Numbered from the stretch's first letter, positions 29,608 to 39,689 are shown. The stretch is 64,000 bases of DNA from Agitococcus sp. (GCA_030646715.1 JAUSLJ010000035.1:169579-233578); one strand, 5' to 3'. The notes: a model not told the origin generated them from the sequence alone. Made by a program: numbers and translations.

Positions 29608-29738
29608 AATTAAATATCAATAAAAAATTTGTAATGTATGTTACATCTTAACGCGATAATAATCGTCAAATAGCCTGCATTTTTTCTCAAGAAAATGTTA
29701 TTTAAGTATTCCCTTGTACTTAGCCGAAGGATACCGCC

Positions 29739-31046
29739 ATGACGATCATTTTAAATGACCCATTTACCTTGCCCTGTGGTGTGATTTTACCGAATCGTAT
29801 TACCAAAGCGGCGATGACCGAAGGCTTGTCCGATAAAAAATTACAAGCCACTGATCGCTTGGCGAATTTATATCGCACATGGTCTGAAGGTGGTGCAGGG
29901 TTGTTAATTACGGGCAATGTCATGATTGACCAACGGGTGTTAGAGCGAGCAGGGAATGTTGCAATTGACATTACCGCAGGCGGAGACAGTCTTGAGTCAC
30001 GAGCCAAACTTCAACGCTGGGCGCAAGCGGGAACCGTGGCGGGCAATCATCTATGGATGCAAATTTCCCATGCAGGGCGACAGTCTCCTCGTTACATCAC
30101 CCAAGAGCCTTTAGCACCTTCGGCAGTACAACTGGATATCGCAGGCAGTTTTGCCAAACCTCGCGCCTTGCGTGAAGATGAAATTCTTGACTTTATTAAC
30201 CGTTTTGCCCAAGTAGCAAAAATTGCCCGTGAAACAGGTTTTACGGGGGTGCAAATTCACTCCGCGCATGGCTACTTACTATCCTCATTCTTATCGCCGA
30301 TTACCAATCAACGTACCGATGCGTGGGGTGGCTCCTTAGAAAATCGTGCGCGTTTTTTATTAGAAACAGTAAAAGCGGTGCGTCAACAAGTGGGCAATGA
30401 TTTTCCTGTGGCCATTAAACTCAACTCCGACGACTTCCGCAAAGGGGGATTTAATAATGAAGAATGTTTGCGTGTGGTCGAATGGTTGAATCATGCCAAT
30501 GTCGATTTATTAGAAATATCAGGCGGCACTTACGAACAACCTAGACTTTTAGGCTCAGAAGGCAAAAGCGATAGTATTGTTCCTGTTCGCGCCAGTACTA
30601 AAGTGCGTGAAGCGTACTTTTTGGAATATGCCAGCGCCATTCATAAAGTTGCTACCATGCCACTGATGGTGACAGGAGGTTTTAGAACCGCCGAAGGGAT
30701 GGAAGCGGCACTCAATAGTGGGGATTGTGACGTCATTGGTTTAGCGCGTCCTTTATGTACTCATCCGAATGTGCCTAAATTACTTTTGGCACACACAATG
30801 AAAGTGACACCACAATATGAAAAAGACTTGGTTATTGGTACTCGACCTATATTGTCGCCAGCAAGTTCTATAGAATTAATTAAAATTATGAATGTGCAGG
30901 GCGCACAAGGCTGGTATTACGAACAAATGTATCGTATCGCAGATAATCAAGAGCCTGAATTTGAATTATCTGTGCCTAAAGCGTATTACCGTTATTGGAA
31001 AAACGAATTGATATCGGCATGGAAACTTCATCAAGCGCGTAAATAA
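29739..31046 (+). CDS. NADH:flavin oxidoreductase, Old Yellow Enzyme family
   Basis: The 435-residue FMN enzyme reduces activated C=C bonds. Family motifs are visible: LPNRITKAAMTEGL near the N-terminus, MQISHAGRQSPRY, VQIHSAHGYLLSSFLSP (substrate/FMN histidines) and PLMVTGGFRTAEGM plus DVIGLARPL for FMN phosphate. It lacks the C-terminal Fe-S and NADPH domains of full 2,4-dienoyl-CoA reductase, so it is the short class. Good ribosome site (GAAGGA). The physiological substrate is unknown. Two unrecognised genes follow in the same direction. Confidence 0.9.
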   Translation: MTIILNDPFTLPCGVILPNRITKAAMTEGLSDKKLQATDRLANLYRTWSEGGAGLLITGNVMIDQRVLERAGNVAIDITAGGDSLESRAKLQRWAQAGTVAGNHLWMQISHAGRQSPRYITQEPLAPSAVQLDIAGSFAKPRALREDEILDFINRFAQVAKIARETGFTGVQIHSAHGYLLSSFLSPITNQRTDAWGGSLENRARFLLETVKAVRQQVGNDFPVAIKLNSDDFRKGGFNNEECLRVVEWLNHANVDLLEISGGTYEQPRLLGSEGKSDSIVPVRASTKVREAYFLEYASAIHKVATMPLMVTGGFRTAEGMEAALNSGDCDVIGLARPLCTHPNVPKLLLAHTMKVTPQYEKDLVIGTRPILSPASSIELIKIMNVQGAQGWYYEQMYRIADNQEPEFELSVPKAYYRYWKNELISAWKLHQARK

Positions 31047-31047
31047 C

Positions 31048-31066
31048 AACCATTTGTTAAATGGTT
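31048..31066 (+). terminator. Small hairpin after the flavin oxidoreductase gene
   Basis: AACCATTT and AAATGGTT form an 8-bp stem with a 3-base loop, followed by ATCTTT. A weak terminator at best. Confidence 0.45.
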
Positions 31067-31162
31067 ATCTTTGGTGCAGGGAAATTGTGCCTTAAAGTCA
31101 ATGAATTAGGGGGCTGATTAAGTCATTATCAGCCTGTCCGTTCACTTTATGAGACTAAAACG

Positions 31163-31387
31163 ATGTCTAGTTTAGCTTTAGAACAACTCAGCCTGACCTT
31201 AAAAACGTCCGCCAGCGAGCTACAAGAATTATCAGCACTAAGCGATACCCATCTCTTACAACTCAATAGTTTGATTGAAAAAGCCCAGCAAACCCAACGT
31301 AAAACATTGAGCGATGCTATTGATAACGCCATGAGTTATATCCCTGCGTTACTACGCATTCCTGTCATGAAAATTGTGCGTGGTTAA
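31163..31387 (+). CDS. 74-residue protein of unknown function, short relative of the next gene
   Basis: I do not recognise this family. The small, mostly helical protein lines up with the start of the 388-residue protein encoded 11 bp downstream: both have a leucine-rich stretch, then T-x-x-SELQ-x-L, a serine-led helix and a hydrophobic segment around residue 60. It has no signal peptide or membrane helix, though the C-terminal AMSYIPALLRIPVMKIV is hydrophobic. The close spacing and same strand suggest cotranscription. It could be a duplicated N-terminal module or a product acting with its larger neighbour. Confidence 0.65.
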   Translation: MSSLALEQLSLTLKTSASELQELSALSDTHLLQLNSLIEKAQQTQRKTLSDAIDNAMSYIPALLRIPVMKIVRG

Positions 31388-31398
31388 GGAGTAGGGCA

Positions 31399-32565
31399 AT
31401 GAGCAAATTAGATAGCAGTGCAGAATTAGTCAAACTAGGCCAACTATTGCATACCCCTAGTTCTGAGTTACAGTTTTTAGAAGGCATGTCATTAGAAACA
31501 CTGATTAAAGTGCGCGAGTTAAGTACCGATAAATTATTTAATGACGGTAGTAAATTATTTCACAAACTTGCTGCGGCCAGTAAGTTATTACCACTAGGTG
31601 TAACCGCCAGTTTAGGCGAAAAGATTTTTGGCCCGATGTTATGTGCACGAATTGCCAGTCAAATGCCTTACCTACGAGCGATTGATTTAGCCAAAAAAAT
31701 GTCTACGCCATTTTTAGCAAAAGTCACCTTAGAATTAGACCCACGTCGCGTTAAAGACATCATTCAAAATATGCCTTTAGAGAACCTTCAAGCTGTGGCC
31801 ACCGAACTGCTGAAACATAAGCATTATATGGTGATGGGGCGATTGGTTAACTTTATGACGGCGAGTAATTTAAAAGTCATTTTAAATGGCATTAACTCAG
31901 AAGAAGCCTTATTGCATATCGGCTTTTTTATTGAGGGTAAACATCAACTTAGCGATATTATTCGTTTATTACCAAAAGAACGTCTCAAAACACTCATTGG
32001 CTATTTGCAACTTCATACCGAGTTATGGCCAGAAGCTTTAGCGTTGATGGTGCATTTAGAAGATGACCTTAAACGTGAAATGGGTGATATATCAGCCGAT
32101 TTAGGCGATACAGTGTTAAATAGTCTGGTTAGCTCCGTTTATGAACGTCAATTGTGGCAAGACGCTTTACCGCTATTTGCGAATATGTCGCCATCGGCTC
32201 AATTGCAATTAATAAATACGGCGACCTTAAATGATCCAGCCGTTTTAAAGTCAGCTTTAGAAAGTACCGATAAATTTGGATTGTGGGCAACACTGTTACC
32301 CTTGGTTGAGTATATGTCGGATTCTCAACAAAAAGTTTTAGCGGAGCTGTTGATGGCAGAGCGGGATGACTTACAAGTGAGATTTCTTGAAGCGGCTTAT
32401 CAACATCATTTATGGCAGCCGCTATTTGATATTATTCGCCTTTTGTCTGATGAGCAGCAACACACAATCTGTGTGCGCTTTAAACAACTCGCCGCTAAAG
32501 ATCCTCAGTTAGCTGAGAAATGGCAGCCCCTTGCTCTTGAGCGAGGTGTAATGCATCTCGTTTAA
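31399..32565 (+). CDS. Alpha-solenoid protein of unknown function with a 43-residue period
   Basis: The 388-residue protein is entirely helical by eye and has no signal peptide. Its second half carries four LW pairs with tryptophans at 210, 253, 296 and 339, exactly 43 residues apart, each followed by a hydrophobic helix and a short acidic/serine turn (PLFANMSPSAQ, PLVEYMSDSQQ, DIIRLLSDEQQ). Earlier helices (IIQNMPLENLQ, IIRLLPKERLK) resemble MgtE-N/HEAT-like repeats. Residues 1-80 resemble the 74-residue protein encoded upstream. A ribosome site (AAGGAG) precedes the ATG. Likely a cytoplasmic binding scaffold; partner and process unknown. Confidence 0.75.
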   Translation: MSKLDSSAELVKLGQLLHTPSSELQFLEGMSLETLIKVRELSTDKLFNDGSKLFHKLAAASKLLPLGVTASLGEKIFGPMLCARIASQMPYLRAIDLAKKMSTPFLAKVTLELDPRRVKDIIQNMPLENLQAVATELLKHKHYMVMGRLVNFMTASNLKVILNGINSEEALLHIGFFIEGKHQLSDIIRLLPKERLKTLIGYLQLHTELWPEALALMVHLEDDLKREMGDISADLGDTVLNSLVSSVYERQLWQDALPLFANMSPSAQLQLINTATLNDPAVLKSALESTDKFGLWATLLPLVEYMSDSQQKVLAELLMAERDDLQVRFLEAAYQHHLWQPLFDIIRLLSDEQQHTICVRFKQLAAKDPQLAEKWQPLALERGVMHLV

Positions 32566-32576
32566 ATCTCCCTTAA

Positions 32577-32597
32577 CCCCTCTTTTCTAAAGAGGGG
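32577..32597. repeat. CCCCTC hairpin repeat between convergent genes
   Basis: CCCCTCTT and AAGAGGGG form a perfect 8-bp stem with a 5-base loop, 11 bp after the solenoid gene stop. It resembles the repeats at 38195 and 56550 and could help stop transcription. Confidence 0.6.
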
Positions 32598-32640
32598 GAC
32601 TTCTAGACTTTTGACAATCATTGTCGAATTTCAGTATTTT

Positions 32641-33600
32641 CTATTCTTCAATATAATTTTTAGTGCCTGAGTTTCTGCTCGCCGCTCCATCGTTTTTTCC
32701 ACTCGCTGGCGGCGTATATTTTTTTGCAGGCGCACTGATTTGAGCATATAAACCCATACTTTCGATAACAGGAGCAAGTATTGCAGAGTCGGCTCTCGGT
32801 GTTTCTCGAACATGATCTTCCATATTAAAATCACTCAAACCATATACTTTTGGTTTTTTATCGTCTTCTAACACCACAAAAACAGGGAGATTAGCAGGAA
32901 CAATACGACCTGCATTACTTTTTTGCCCTTTGTTATAGGCCATAATGCGTGGGTGGGGTGATTTTAGCCAACGATAAATTAACGGTGTAGCTATAGACAC
33001 TTGGTCTAACTGTTGGCGTTGTAAATCAATAATTACTTGCCATTCTTCGGCACTGTATTGTTCAGGAATATTGACTAAAGCGCGATTTAATTGCGCGTGA
33101 ACCGTTTCTTTGGTGACATGTACACTACTAGGCGTAGCACCTGCCCATGAAAAATAGACACATTCAGGCGCGGGCGACCATTGTACCAAATGCCGATAAC
33201 ATTGTAATAACGAGACATTTGGTAAGGCTTGTCGCGTTATACGATTTCGTTCTTTTTCAGGAATACTATGAATCAGTGTTTTTAAAGTATCTTTATGTTG
33301 GTTAACGTTGGCTAATTCTTTGCTTAAATCTTGGCTAATACCAATCCAGCCCGATAAGCGAAATGCCGTTGCAGGATGTTGATTTGGTTGAAAGTATAAA
33401 CTTTGAAAAGCATGTACCGCTTGCTCAATAGCATCATCATCCGACAAGCTGTTGACCGTGATTTTTTTAGGTGCAAGACCATTTTGATTCAGGGGGGTGA
33501 CAAATACTTCGGCACAAACAACATATTTAACCCATTGGGCATTAAATTGATCAATCACATTTTTTAATGATTCAAACGCATCTCTAATATCAACAATCAC
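32641..33600 (-). CDS. Tus-like replication terminus site-binding protein
   Basis: The 319-residue protein has the outline of E. coli Tus (309 residues). Shared elements, in order, are an N-terminal helical part, the LP-N-x-x-x-L-x-x-YR-x-L block (residues ~147-158), FSWAGATPSSVHVTKETVHAQL matching Tus FGWAN...VLAQL, AEEWQ, the YRWLKSPHPRIMAYNKGQ segment matching Tus RVWYKGDQ, a central beta pair (LPVFVVLEDDKK) and a C-terminal domain. Tus binds Ter sites and stops replication forks one way. I matched it from memory of the Tus sequence, so identity is probable but not proven. It is monocistronic, convergent with the solenoid gene. Confidence 0.7.
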   Translation of the reverse strand: MIVDIRDAFESLKNVIDQFNAQWVKYVVCAEVFVTPLNQNGLAPKKITVNSLSDDDAIEQAVHAFQSLYFQPNQHPATAFRLSGWIGISQDLSKELANVNQHKDTLKTLIHSIPEKERNRITRQALPNVSLLQCYRHLVQWSPAPECVYFSWAGATPSSVHVTKETVHAQLNRALVNIPEQYSAEEWQVIIDLQRQQLDQVSIATPLIYRWLKSPHPRIMAYNKGQKSNAGRIVPANLPVFVVLEDDKKPKVYGLSDFNMEDHVRETPRADSAILAPVIESMGLYAQISAPAKKYTPPASGKNDGAASRNSGTKNYIEE

Positions 33601-33717
33601 AAATGAAGTCCTTTGAAAACCAAGCGGCTATTTATAGCACTGTAGAGTGGATTCCGCATCAATTGTAATTTTTGATAGTTGTTGGGGAGAATTTACTCCG
33701 CCCCAACAACGTCATTA

Positions 33718-35688
33718 TTAATTCAACAACACCTGTCCATCCTGCACCAAATCACCTGCGCTAACCCAAATTTCATTGATGGTAAAATCGGTTTGTGCTT
33801 TGATACGATGTTCCATTTTCATCGCTTCCATCACCACTAAGGTGTCGCCTGTTTTGACTTCTTGACCTGCCGCCACCAACACCGTTGTCACACGCCCAGT
33901 CATCGGGGCTTTATAACCGCTATGGCTGGTATCCGCACCTAAACTGTGGCGATATGGCTCAATTAAACGGCATTGCCAAATAAAACCATCGTGGCTTAAT
34001 TGTAGGCCATGCACATCTAAGGTCAGACTAAATGCCAGTCGTTGTTGGTTGTCCTGATAAATCAATTGTCCTTGCTGTTCGGAGAATTGGAAGTCACCTT
34101 GTTGCTCACCGTCGTGCCAATGATAGCCTGTAGCAGTTGGGCTGAGGCGTAAGCTATGGTTTTGTTCGTTGATGCTCAGTTGTAGGCGCGTGCTGTTATC
34201 ACCAAAGGCGCGCCAACTGCTGAGTTGTTGCCAAGGTGAATAAATGTCGTTACTACTAATGTGATGCGCTTGTGTTTGTTGCTGAAAGTAATAGGCACTG
34301 GCAACTAATAACGCTGCTTGTTGGTGGCGGCTAGTCATATTCAGCAGTTCATCGTGACGCAGCACTAAAAAGTCTGTTGCCAGTTGACCCGCTATAAAAT
34401 CAGGATGTCCAACCACACGCTGTAAATAACTTAAATTATGACGTAGCCCACTAACACGCATCGCCGATAGGGTTTGTAATAAACGGCTAATGGCTAATTC
34501 GCGGTTATCGCCCCACGCAATGACTTTTGCTAACATTGGGTCATAATATGGAGAAATTTCATCTCCTTGTTGAAAGCCTGTATCAACCCGTTGCCATGCT
34601 TGTGCCGTCGGGTAATCAAAACAGCTTAAACGGCCAATTTGCGGTAAAAAGTCGTGAGCAGGGTCTTCGGCATATAAACGCACTTCGACGGCATGACCAT
34701 TTACATTCAAGTCGCTTTGACTAAAGGTCAGAGCTTCACCACTCGCCACGCGCAATTGCCATTCGACTAAGTCTAAACCGCTAATCATTTCGGTGACGGG
34801 ATGTTCGACCTGTAAACGGGTATTCATTTCCATAAAATAGAATTGGCCGTTATCCACCAAAAACTCAATCGTGCCTGCATTGCTGTAGCCAATCGCTTGT
34901 GCCGCTTGCACTGCCGCTTGACCCATGGCTTGCCGTAATTCAGGCGATAAATCAGGCGCAGGCGCTTCTTCAACAACTTTTTGGTGGCGGCGTTGCAGTG
35001 AACAATCACGGTCAAATAAATACACGCAATGGCCATGTTGGTCGGCTAAAATTTGTACTTCAACATGGCGCGGTTTTAAGAGTAATTTTTCAATCAATAA
35101 GCGGCTATCACCAAAACCATTTAAGCCTTCACGTTGCGCGGCTTGAATGGCATCTTTTAGCTCGGCTTCTTCATGTACTGCACGCATGCCTTTGCCGCCG
35201 CCACCTGCGGACGCTTTCAATAGCACAGGCAAGCCCATACTCATCGCTTCACGTACTAAGGTCGCTTCGTCTTGTGCTTCGCCGTGATAGCCCGGAATTA
35301 ACGGCACACCTGCTTTTTGCATTAAGGTTTTGGCTTGAGACTTTCCGCCCATTGCAGAAATAGCACTGGCGGCAGGGCCAATAAAAATTAATCCTGCGTC
35401 AGCGACGGCAGCGGCAAAACCAGCATTTTCAGACAAAAAGCCATACGCAGGATGAATCGCATCCGCACCGCTGGCTTTGGCGGTGGCGATAATTTTATCA
35501 CCACACAAATACGATTCGCGGCTCGGTGGATTACCAATACAATAGGCTTCATCGGCCATTGCTACATGGCGAGCGTTAGCATCGGCTGTGGAGTAGACGG
35601 CAACGGTACGAACACCGAGTTTTTGCGCGGTTTTAATAATACGGCAAGCAATTTCGCCACGATTGGCGATCAGTAGTTTTTTAATCAT
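33718..35688 (-). CDS. liuD: Methylcrotonyl-CoA carboxylase, biotin-carrying alpha subunit
   Basis: The 656-residue protein carries biotin carboxylase (about 1-445; GEIACRII, ASAGGGGKGMRAV ATP loop, EMNTRLQVEHPVTE), a middle linker and a C-terminal biotinyl domain with VMEAMKMEH, biotinylated at Lys624. With the beta subunit encoded two genes upstream it carboxylates 3-methylcrotonyl-CoA in leucine degradation. Acetyl- or geranyl-CoA carboxylases are close relatives; the liuA/liuC neighbours favour the leucine route. Start overlaps the liuC stop by four bases. Confidence 0.92.
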   Translation of the reverse strand: MIKKLLIANRGEIACRIIKTAQKLGVRTVAVYSTADANARHVAMADEAYCIGNPPSRESYLCGDKIIATAKASGADAIHPAYGFLSENAGFAAAVADAGLIFIGPAASAISAMGGKSQAKTLMQKAGVPLIPGYHGEAQDEATLVREAMSMGLPVLLKASAGGGGKGMRAVHEEAELKDAIQAAQREGLNGFGDSRLLIEKLLLKPRHVEVQILADQHGHCVYLFDRDCSLQRRHQKVVEEAPAPDLSPELRQAMGQAAVQAAQAIGYSNAGTIEFLVDNGQFYFMEMNTRLQVEHPVTEMISGLDLVEWQLRVASGEALTFSQSDLNVNGHAVEVRLYAEDPAHDFLPQIGRLSCFDYPTAQAWQRVDTGFQQGDEISPYYDPMLAKVIAWGDNRELAISRLLQTLSAMRVSGLRHNLSYLQRVVGHPDFIAGQLATDFLVLRHDELLNMTSRHQQAALLVASAYYFQQQTQAHHISSNDIYSPWQQLSSWRAFGDNSTRLQLSINEQNHSLRLSPTATGYHWHDGEQQGDFQFSEQQGQLIYQDNQQRLAFSLTLDVHGLQLSHDGFIWQCRLIEPYRHSLGADTSHSGYKAPMTGRVTTVLVAAGQEVKTGDTLVVMEAMKMEHRIKAQTDFTINEIWVSAGDLVQDGQVLLN

Positions 35689-36458
35689 TTAATCCATCCC
35701 GCAGGGCGTTTACCCAAAAAAGCGGCTAAGCCTTCGCGACCTTCGCTGCTGGCGCGTAAGCTGGCAATAAGAGTGGTGGTGTAAGTGCGTAAGTCAGTAT
35801 TGATGCTTTCATCCACACGCTGAATCAGTTGTTTACAGGCGGCTAAAGCGTGTGGTGCGTTGGTCAACAAGGTATGAATCAGCGCGTCGGCTTCGTCATT
35901 TAACGATTCACTGCTGCACAATTGTTGCACTAATCCAAGTTGGTAGGCGGTCTCTGCCGAAAAGCGTTCTGCGGTTAAAAAGTAGCGTTGTGCTTGCCGT
36001 GCGCCAATGGCGTTAATGACATAGGGGCTAATCACCGCAGGCACTAAACCGAGTTTCACTTCGGACAAACAAAAACTGGCTTTGTCGCTGGCAAGGGCAA
36101 TATCACAACAACTGACTAAACCAACGCCACCACCAAAGGCCGCACCTTGAACCACGGCAATTGTTGGGCAAGGAAAGTGGTATAAACGCTCCATCAGTTC
36201 CGCTAATTGTTCGGCATCTAGTTTGTTTTCATCAAAACTATATTGCGCGACACGTTGCATCCAATTCAAATCTGCGCCTGCGGAAAAGCTTTTGCCGTTC
36301 GCGCGTAACACCAATAAACGGGCCTCGCTGTTAGCGGCGTAAATAGCCAAAACCCGAATTAACTCGGCAATCAAGGTGTCATCAAAGGCATTATGTAACT
36401 GTGGACGGTCAAGGGTGAGGGTGACAACGCCACGCTCGTCAATACTGTGTTGTAGCAT
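35685..36458 (-). CDS. liuC: Methylglutaconyl-CoA hydratase
   Basis: The frame is open to 36560, but the ATG at 36458 gives a normal enoyl-CoA hydratase start (MLQHSIDERGVVTLTLDRP) at 257 residues with AGGA ten bases ahead, leaving four bases after the liuB stop. Oxyanion-hole motifs FSAGADLNWM and QGAAFGGGVGLVSCCDIA are present. It hydrates 3-methylglutaconyl-CoA to HMG-CoA, the step after the carboxylase whose subunit genes flank it. Confidence 0.9.
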   Translation of the reverse strand: MLQHSIDERGVVTLTLDRPQLHNAFDDTLIAELIRVLAIYAANSEARLLVLRANGKSFSAGADLNWMQRVAQYSFDENKLDAEQLAELMERLYHFPCPTIAVVQGAAFGGGVGLVSCCDIALASDKASFCLSEVKLGLVPAVISPYVINAIGARQAQRYFLTAERFSAETAYQLGLVQQLCSSESLNDEADALIHTLLTNAPHALAACKQLIQRVDESINTDLRTYTTTLIASLRASSEGREGLAAFLGKRPAGWIK

Positions 36459-36462
36459 GGGG

Positions 36463-38073
36463 TTACATCCTAAATACGCCAAATTTGGTATCGACACTAG
36501 GCGCATTGAGCGTGGCCGAAATACATAAACCCAGGACATCACGGGTTTGAATTGGGTCAATCACGCCATCATCCCATAAGCGCGCACTGGCATAAAACGG
36601 GTGTGATTCACGTTGATATTTGGCTAAATAGGGTTGTTTAAACGCAGCTTCTTCTTCACTTGTCCAATGAACACCGCGTTTAGCGTTGGCAGATTTTTGA
36701 ATTTCGGTGAGGACGCTTGCTGCTTGTTCGCCACCCATCACAGCAATACGTGAGTTAGGCCAACTAAACATAAATCGTGGACTATAAGCCCGACCACACA
36801 TACCGTAATTACCTGCGCCATAAGAGCCACCGATAATCACCGTAAACTTAGGCACTTTGGCACATGCAACCGCTGTCACCATTTTTGCGCCATGTTTGGC
36901 AATACCGCCTTCTTCGTATTTCTTACCAACCATAAAGCCGGTAATATTTTGCAAAAACACTAAAGGAATGCCGCGTTGACAACAGAGTTCAATAAAGTGC
37001 GCGCCTTTTTGTGCCGACTCACTAAACAAAATACCGTTATTGGCCACAATACCGACGGGATAACCCCACCAATGGGCAAAGCCACAGACTAAAGTTGCAC
37101 CATATAGCGGTTTGAATTCATCAAAATCGGAGTTGTCCACCAAGCGGGCGATAATCTCGCGCACATCAAAAGGTTGGCGGGTATCTTTGGGAATAATGCC
37201 GTAAATTTCTTCCGCCGCGTATTTCGGAGGTAATGGCTTACGCACATCTAAGGTGATTTTTTTCGGACGATTTAAACGTGAAATGGCTGCGCGTGCTAAG
37301 GCGAGGGCGTGTTCATCGTTATCGGCTAATTGGTCGGTGACACCTGAGGTTCGGCAATGTAATTCTGCGCCACCTAAATCTTCGGCTGAAACAATTTCAC
37401 CTGTTGCCGCACGCACCAGCGGAGGGCCTGCTAAGAAAATGGTGCCTTGATTTTTGACGATAATCGCTTCATCGGCCATTGACGGCACATACGCACCACC
37501 TGCGGTACACGAGCCCATGACCACCGCAATTTGCGGAATATTCATTGCTGACATATTGGCTTGGTTAAAGAAGATACGGCCAAAATGACGTTCATCAGGA
37601 AAGACTTCATCTTGACGCGGTAAATTCGCGCCACCCGAATCGACTAAATAAATACAAGGCAGATGATTTTCTTGGGCAATCGTTTGTGCGCGTAAATGCT
37701 TTTTCACGGTAATAGGGTAATAAGAGCCGCCTTTGACCGTGGCATCGTTCGCACCAATAATGCATTCAACACCTGCCACTCGACCAATACCTGCCACTAA
37801 ACCCGCAGCAGGGACAATTTCATCACCATACATTTGGTAAGCGGCGAGGGGCGCAAGTTCTAAAAAAGGTGAGCCTTCATCGAGTAAAGCATTAATACGC
37901 TCGCGTGCCGTGAGCTTGCCTCGGCCTTTATGACGTGCCACAGCGACTTCGCCGCCACCTTTAACCACTTCAGTCAGCAACTCTTTCAGTTCAGCCACTT
38001 GCAGGCGCAGCGCATCTGCATTTTCTTGAAAGGCAGGACTGTGTGGATTGATTTGAGAATTTAATATCGGCAT
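36463..38073 (-). CDS. liuB: Methylcrotonyl-CoA carboxylase, carboxyltransferase beta subunit
   Basis: The 536-residue protein is a crotonase-fold carboxyltransferase. It has the N-terminal [15 protein letters not shown] block, the [12 protein letters not shown] region, [15 protein letters not shown] and the CoA/biotin site [13 protein letters not shown], then [25 protein letters not shown], all typical of MccB. It forms the holoenzyme with the alpha subunit encoded downstream. It is separated from liuA by 204 bp of repeat sequence, so it may have its own promoter. Confidence 0.94.
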   Translation of the reverse strand: MPILNSQINPHSPAFQENADALRLQVAELKELLTEVVKGGGEVAVARHKGRGKLTARERINALLDEGSPFLELAPLAAYQMYGDEIVPAAGLVAGIGRVAGVECIIGANDATVKGGSYYPITVKKHLRAQTIAQENHLPCIYLVDSGGANLPRQDEVFPDERHFGRIFFNQANMSAMNIPQIAVVMGSCTAGGAYVPSMADEAIIVKNQGTIFLAGPPLVRAATGEIVSAEDLGGAELHCRTSGVTDQLADNDEHALALARAAISRLNRPKKITLDVRKPLPPKYAAEEIYGIIPKDTRQPFDVREIIARLVDNSDFDEFKPLYGATLVCGFAHWWGYPVGIVANNGILFSESAQKGAHFIELCCQRGIPLVFLQNITGFMVGKKYEEGGIAKHGAKMVTAVACAKVPKFTVIIGGSYGAGNYGMCGRAYSPRFMFSWPNSRIAVMGGEQAASVLTEIQKSANAKRGVHWTSEEEAAFKQPYLAKYQRESHPFYASARLWDDGVIDPIQTRDVLGLCISATLNAPSVDTKFGVFRM

Positions 38074-38142
38074 AACTATGAACCTTTATACACTCCCTAT
38101 ATTTTGTATAGAAAGTGGGTTATTAAAATATTTTTGGCTTTA

Positions 38143-38277
38143 ACTGAAATATTCACTCCCTTGATAAGGGAAGGGGTATTTCAGTGTTATAACAAACCCT
38201 CACCCCAACCCTCTGGAGAGGGCGAAAAATGAATTTGTCCTCTCTCCCTCAGGGAGAGAGTTAGAGTGAGGGGGTTA
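38143..38277. repeat. Two hairpin repeats in the liuA-liuB gap
   Basis: ACTGAAATATTCACTCCCTT (38143-38162) pairs with AAGGGAAGGGGTATTTCAGT (to 38185) at 16 of 20 positions. A second palindrome at 38195-38277 has outer arms AACCCTCAC and GTGAGGGGGTT and inner CCTCT/AGAG blocks, typical of dispersed intergenic CCCTCACCC repeats. Both lie inside the liu cluster and could weaken read-through from liuA to liuB. Confidence 0.7.
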
Positions 38278-39444
38278 TCAACGTGTTTCGTTAAACAACT
38301 CGCGGCCAATCAACATCCGACGAATTTCAGATGTGCCTGCGCCAATTTCGTATAACTTGGCATCACGCAATAAACGGCCAGTCGCATAATCATTAATATA
38401 ACCATTGCCGCCTAAACATTGAATGGCATCTAACGCCATTTGTGTGGCGTTCTCGGCACAATATAAAATCGTCGCAGCTGCATCTTTACGCTCTGCTTGG
38501 CCACGATCACAAGCTTGTGCGACAGCATACAAATATGCGCGTGACGCATTAAGTTTTGTGTACATATCGGCAACTTTGCCTTGGATTAATTGAAATTCAC
38601 CAATGGCTTGGCCAAACTGTTTACGTTCATGAATGTAGGGAATTACAATGTCCATACAGGCTTGCATCACACCCACAGGGCCAGCCGATAAAATAATGCG
38701 TTCGTAATCCAAACCGCTCATCAAGATTTTTGTACCGCCACCCACTTTTCCGAGAATATTTTCTTCGGGCACAAAACAATCCGTAAAGACTAATTCACAA
38801 GTATTAGAGCCGCGCATCCCCAATTTATCGAGTTTAGGTGAGCGGCTAAACCCTGCATAATCACGCTCAACAATAAACGCAGTCATGCCTTTAGAAGGTG
38901 CACAAGTTAAATCCGTTTTGGCATAAATGACGTAAGTATTGGCATCAGGGCCGTTGGTAATCCACATTTTGTGGCCATTTAAGACATAACCGCCATCGAC
39001 TTTATCGGCACGCAGTTTCATGCTAACCACGTCAGAACCTGCGGTTGTTTCGCTCATCGCCAATGCGCCGACGTGTTCACCACTGATTAATTTTGGTAAA
39101 TATTTAGCGCGTTGTTTATCATTGCCATTACGATATATCTGATTGACACATAAATTAGAATGCGCGCCATAAGACAAACCCACTGAAGCTGAAGCGCGTG
39201 AAATTTCTTCAATGGCAATGGTATGTGCTAAATAGCCCATATTGACACCGCCGTATTCTTCACTGACGGTCATGCCTAACAGGCCTAAATCGCCAAATTT
39301 GCGCCATAAATCCATCGGGAATTCATTATTCTTATCAATTTCAGCCGCGCGCGGCAAAATTTCAGCTTGAGCAAATTTATAGACCATATCGCGTAATTGG
39401 TCGATGGTTTCGCCTAAAGCAAAGTTCATTCCTGTATAGCTCAT
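38278..39444 (-). CDS. liuA: Isovaleryl-CoA dehydrogenase
   Basis: The 388-residue acyl-CoA dehydrogenase oxidises isovaleryl-CoA to 3-methylcrotonyl-CoA with FAD, the first committed step of leucine degradation. SETTAGSDV (131-139) and WITNGPDA are FAD/CoA sites; Glu248 in SGLDYERI is the catalytic base in the position peculiar to isovaleryl-CoA dehydrogenases (medium-chain enzymes use a later glutamate); [11 protein letters not shown] is near the end. It heads the liuABCD cluster; no MerR-type liuR or HMG-CoA lyase gene (liuE) is in the window. Confidence 0.94.
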   Translation of the reverse strand: MSYTGMNFALGETIDQLRDMVYKFAQAEILPRAAEIDKNNEFPMDLWRKFGDLGLLGMTVSEEYGGVNMGYLAHTIAIEEISRASASVGLSYGAHSNLCVNQIYRNGNDKQRAKYLPKLISGEHVGALAMSETTAGSDVVSMKLRADKVDGGYVLNGHKMWITNGPDANTYVIYAKTDLTCAPSKGMTAFIVERDYAGFSRSPKLDKLGMRGSNTCELVFTDCFVPEENILGKVGGGTKILMSGLDYERIILSAGPVGVMQACMDIVIPYIHERKQFGQAIGEFQLIQGKVADMYTKLNASRAYLYAVAQACDRGQAERKDAAATILYCAENATQMALDAIQCLGGNGYINDYATGRLLRDAKLYEIGAGTSEIRRMLIGRELFNETR

Positions 39445-39689
39445 TTGACACCCATGATAATTGTTGTGTGAAAAAGTCGTTGTGTGAAAAGTTGGCCGAA
39501 TGATAACCTAGCAACCGCTTGCTTGGATAGAGTGTCGAAAGCTGTACTTAGGGGATAATTGTGTCAAACAGCGGTATTGTTCTGCCAACTTAGCCCGATG
39601 TCGTGTTAAAAATCGACGAAAAGATTGCTAATTGTTGATGAGTAGGCATAATTCGGACTCTTGTTTATGCTTTTTGACTGAGGCGCATT

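Noticed and set aside
34899..35363. 154-codon plus-strand ORF inside liuD
   Set aside because: It is antisense to the biotin carboxylase domain of an intact gene, with no ribosome site.
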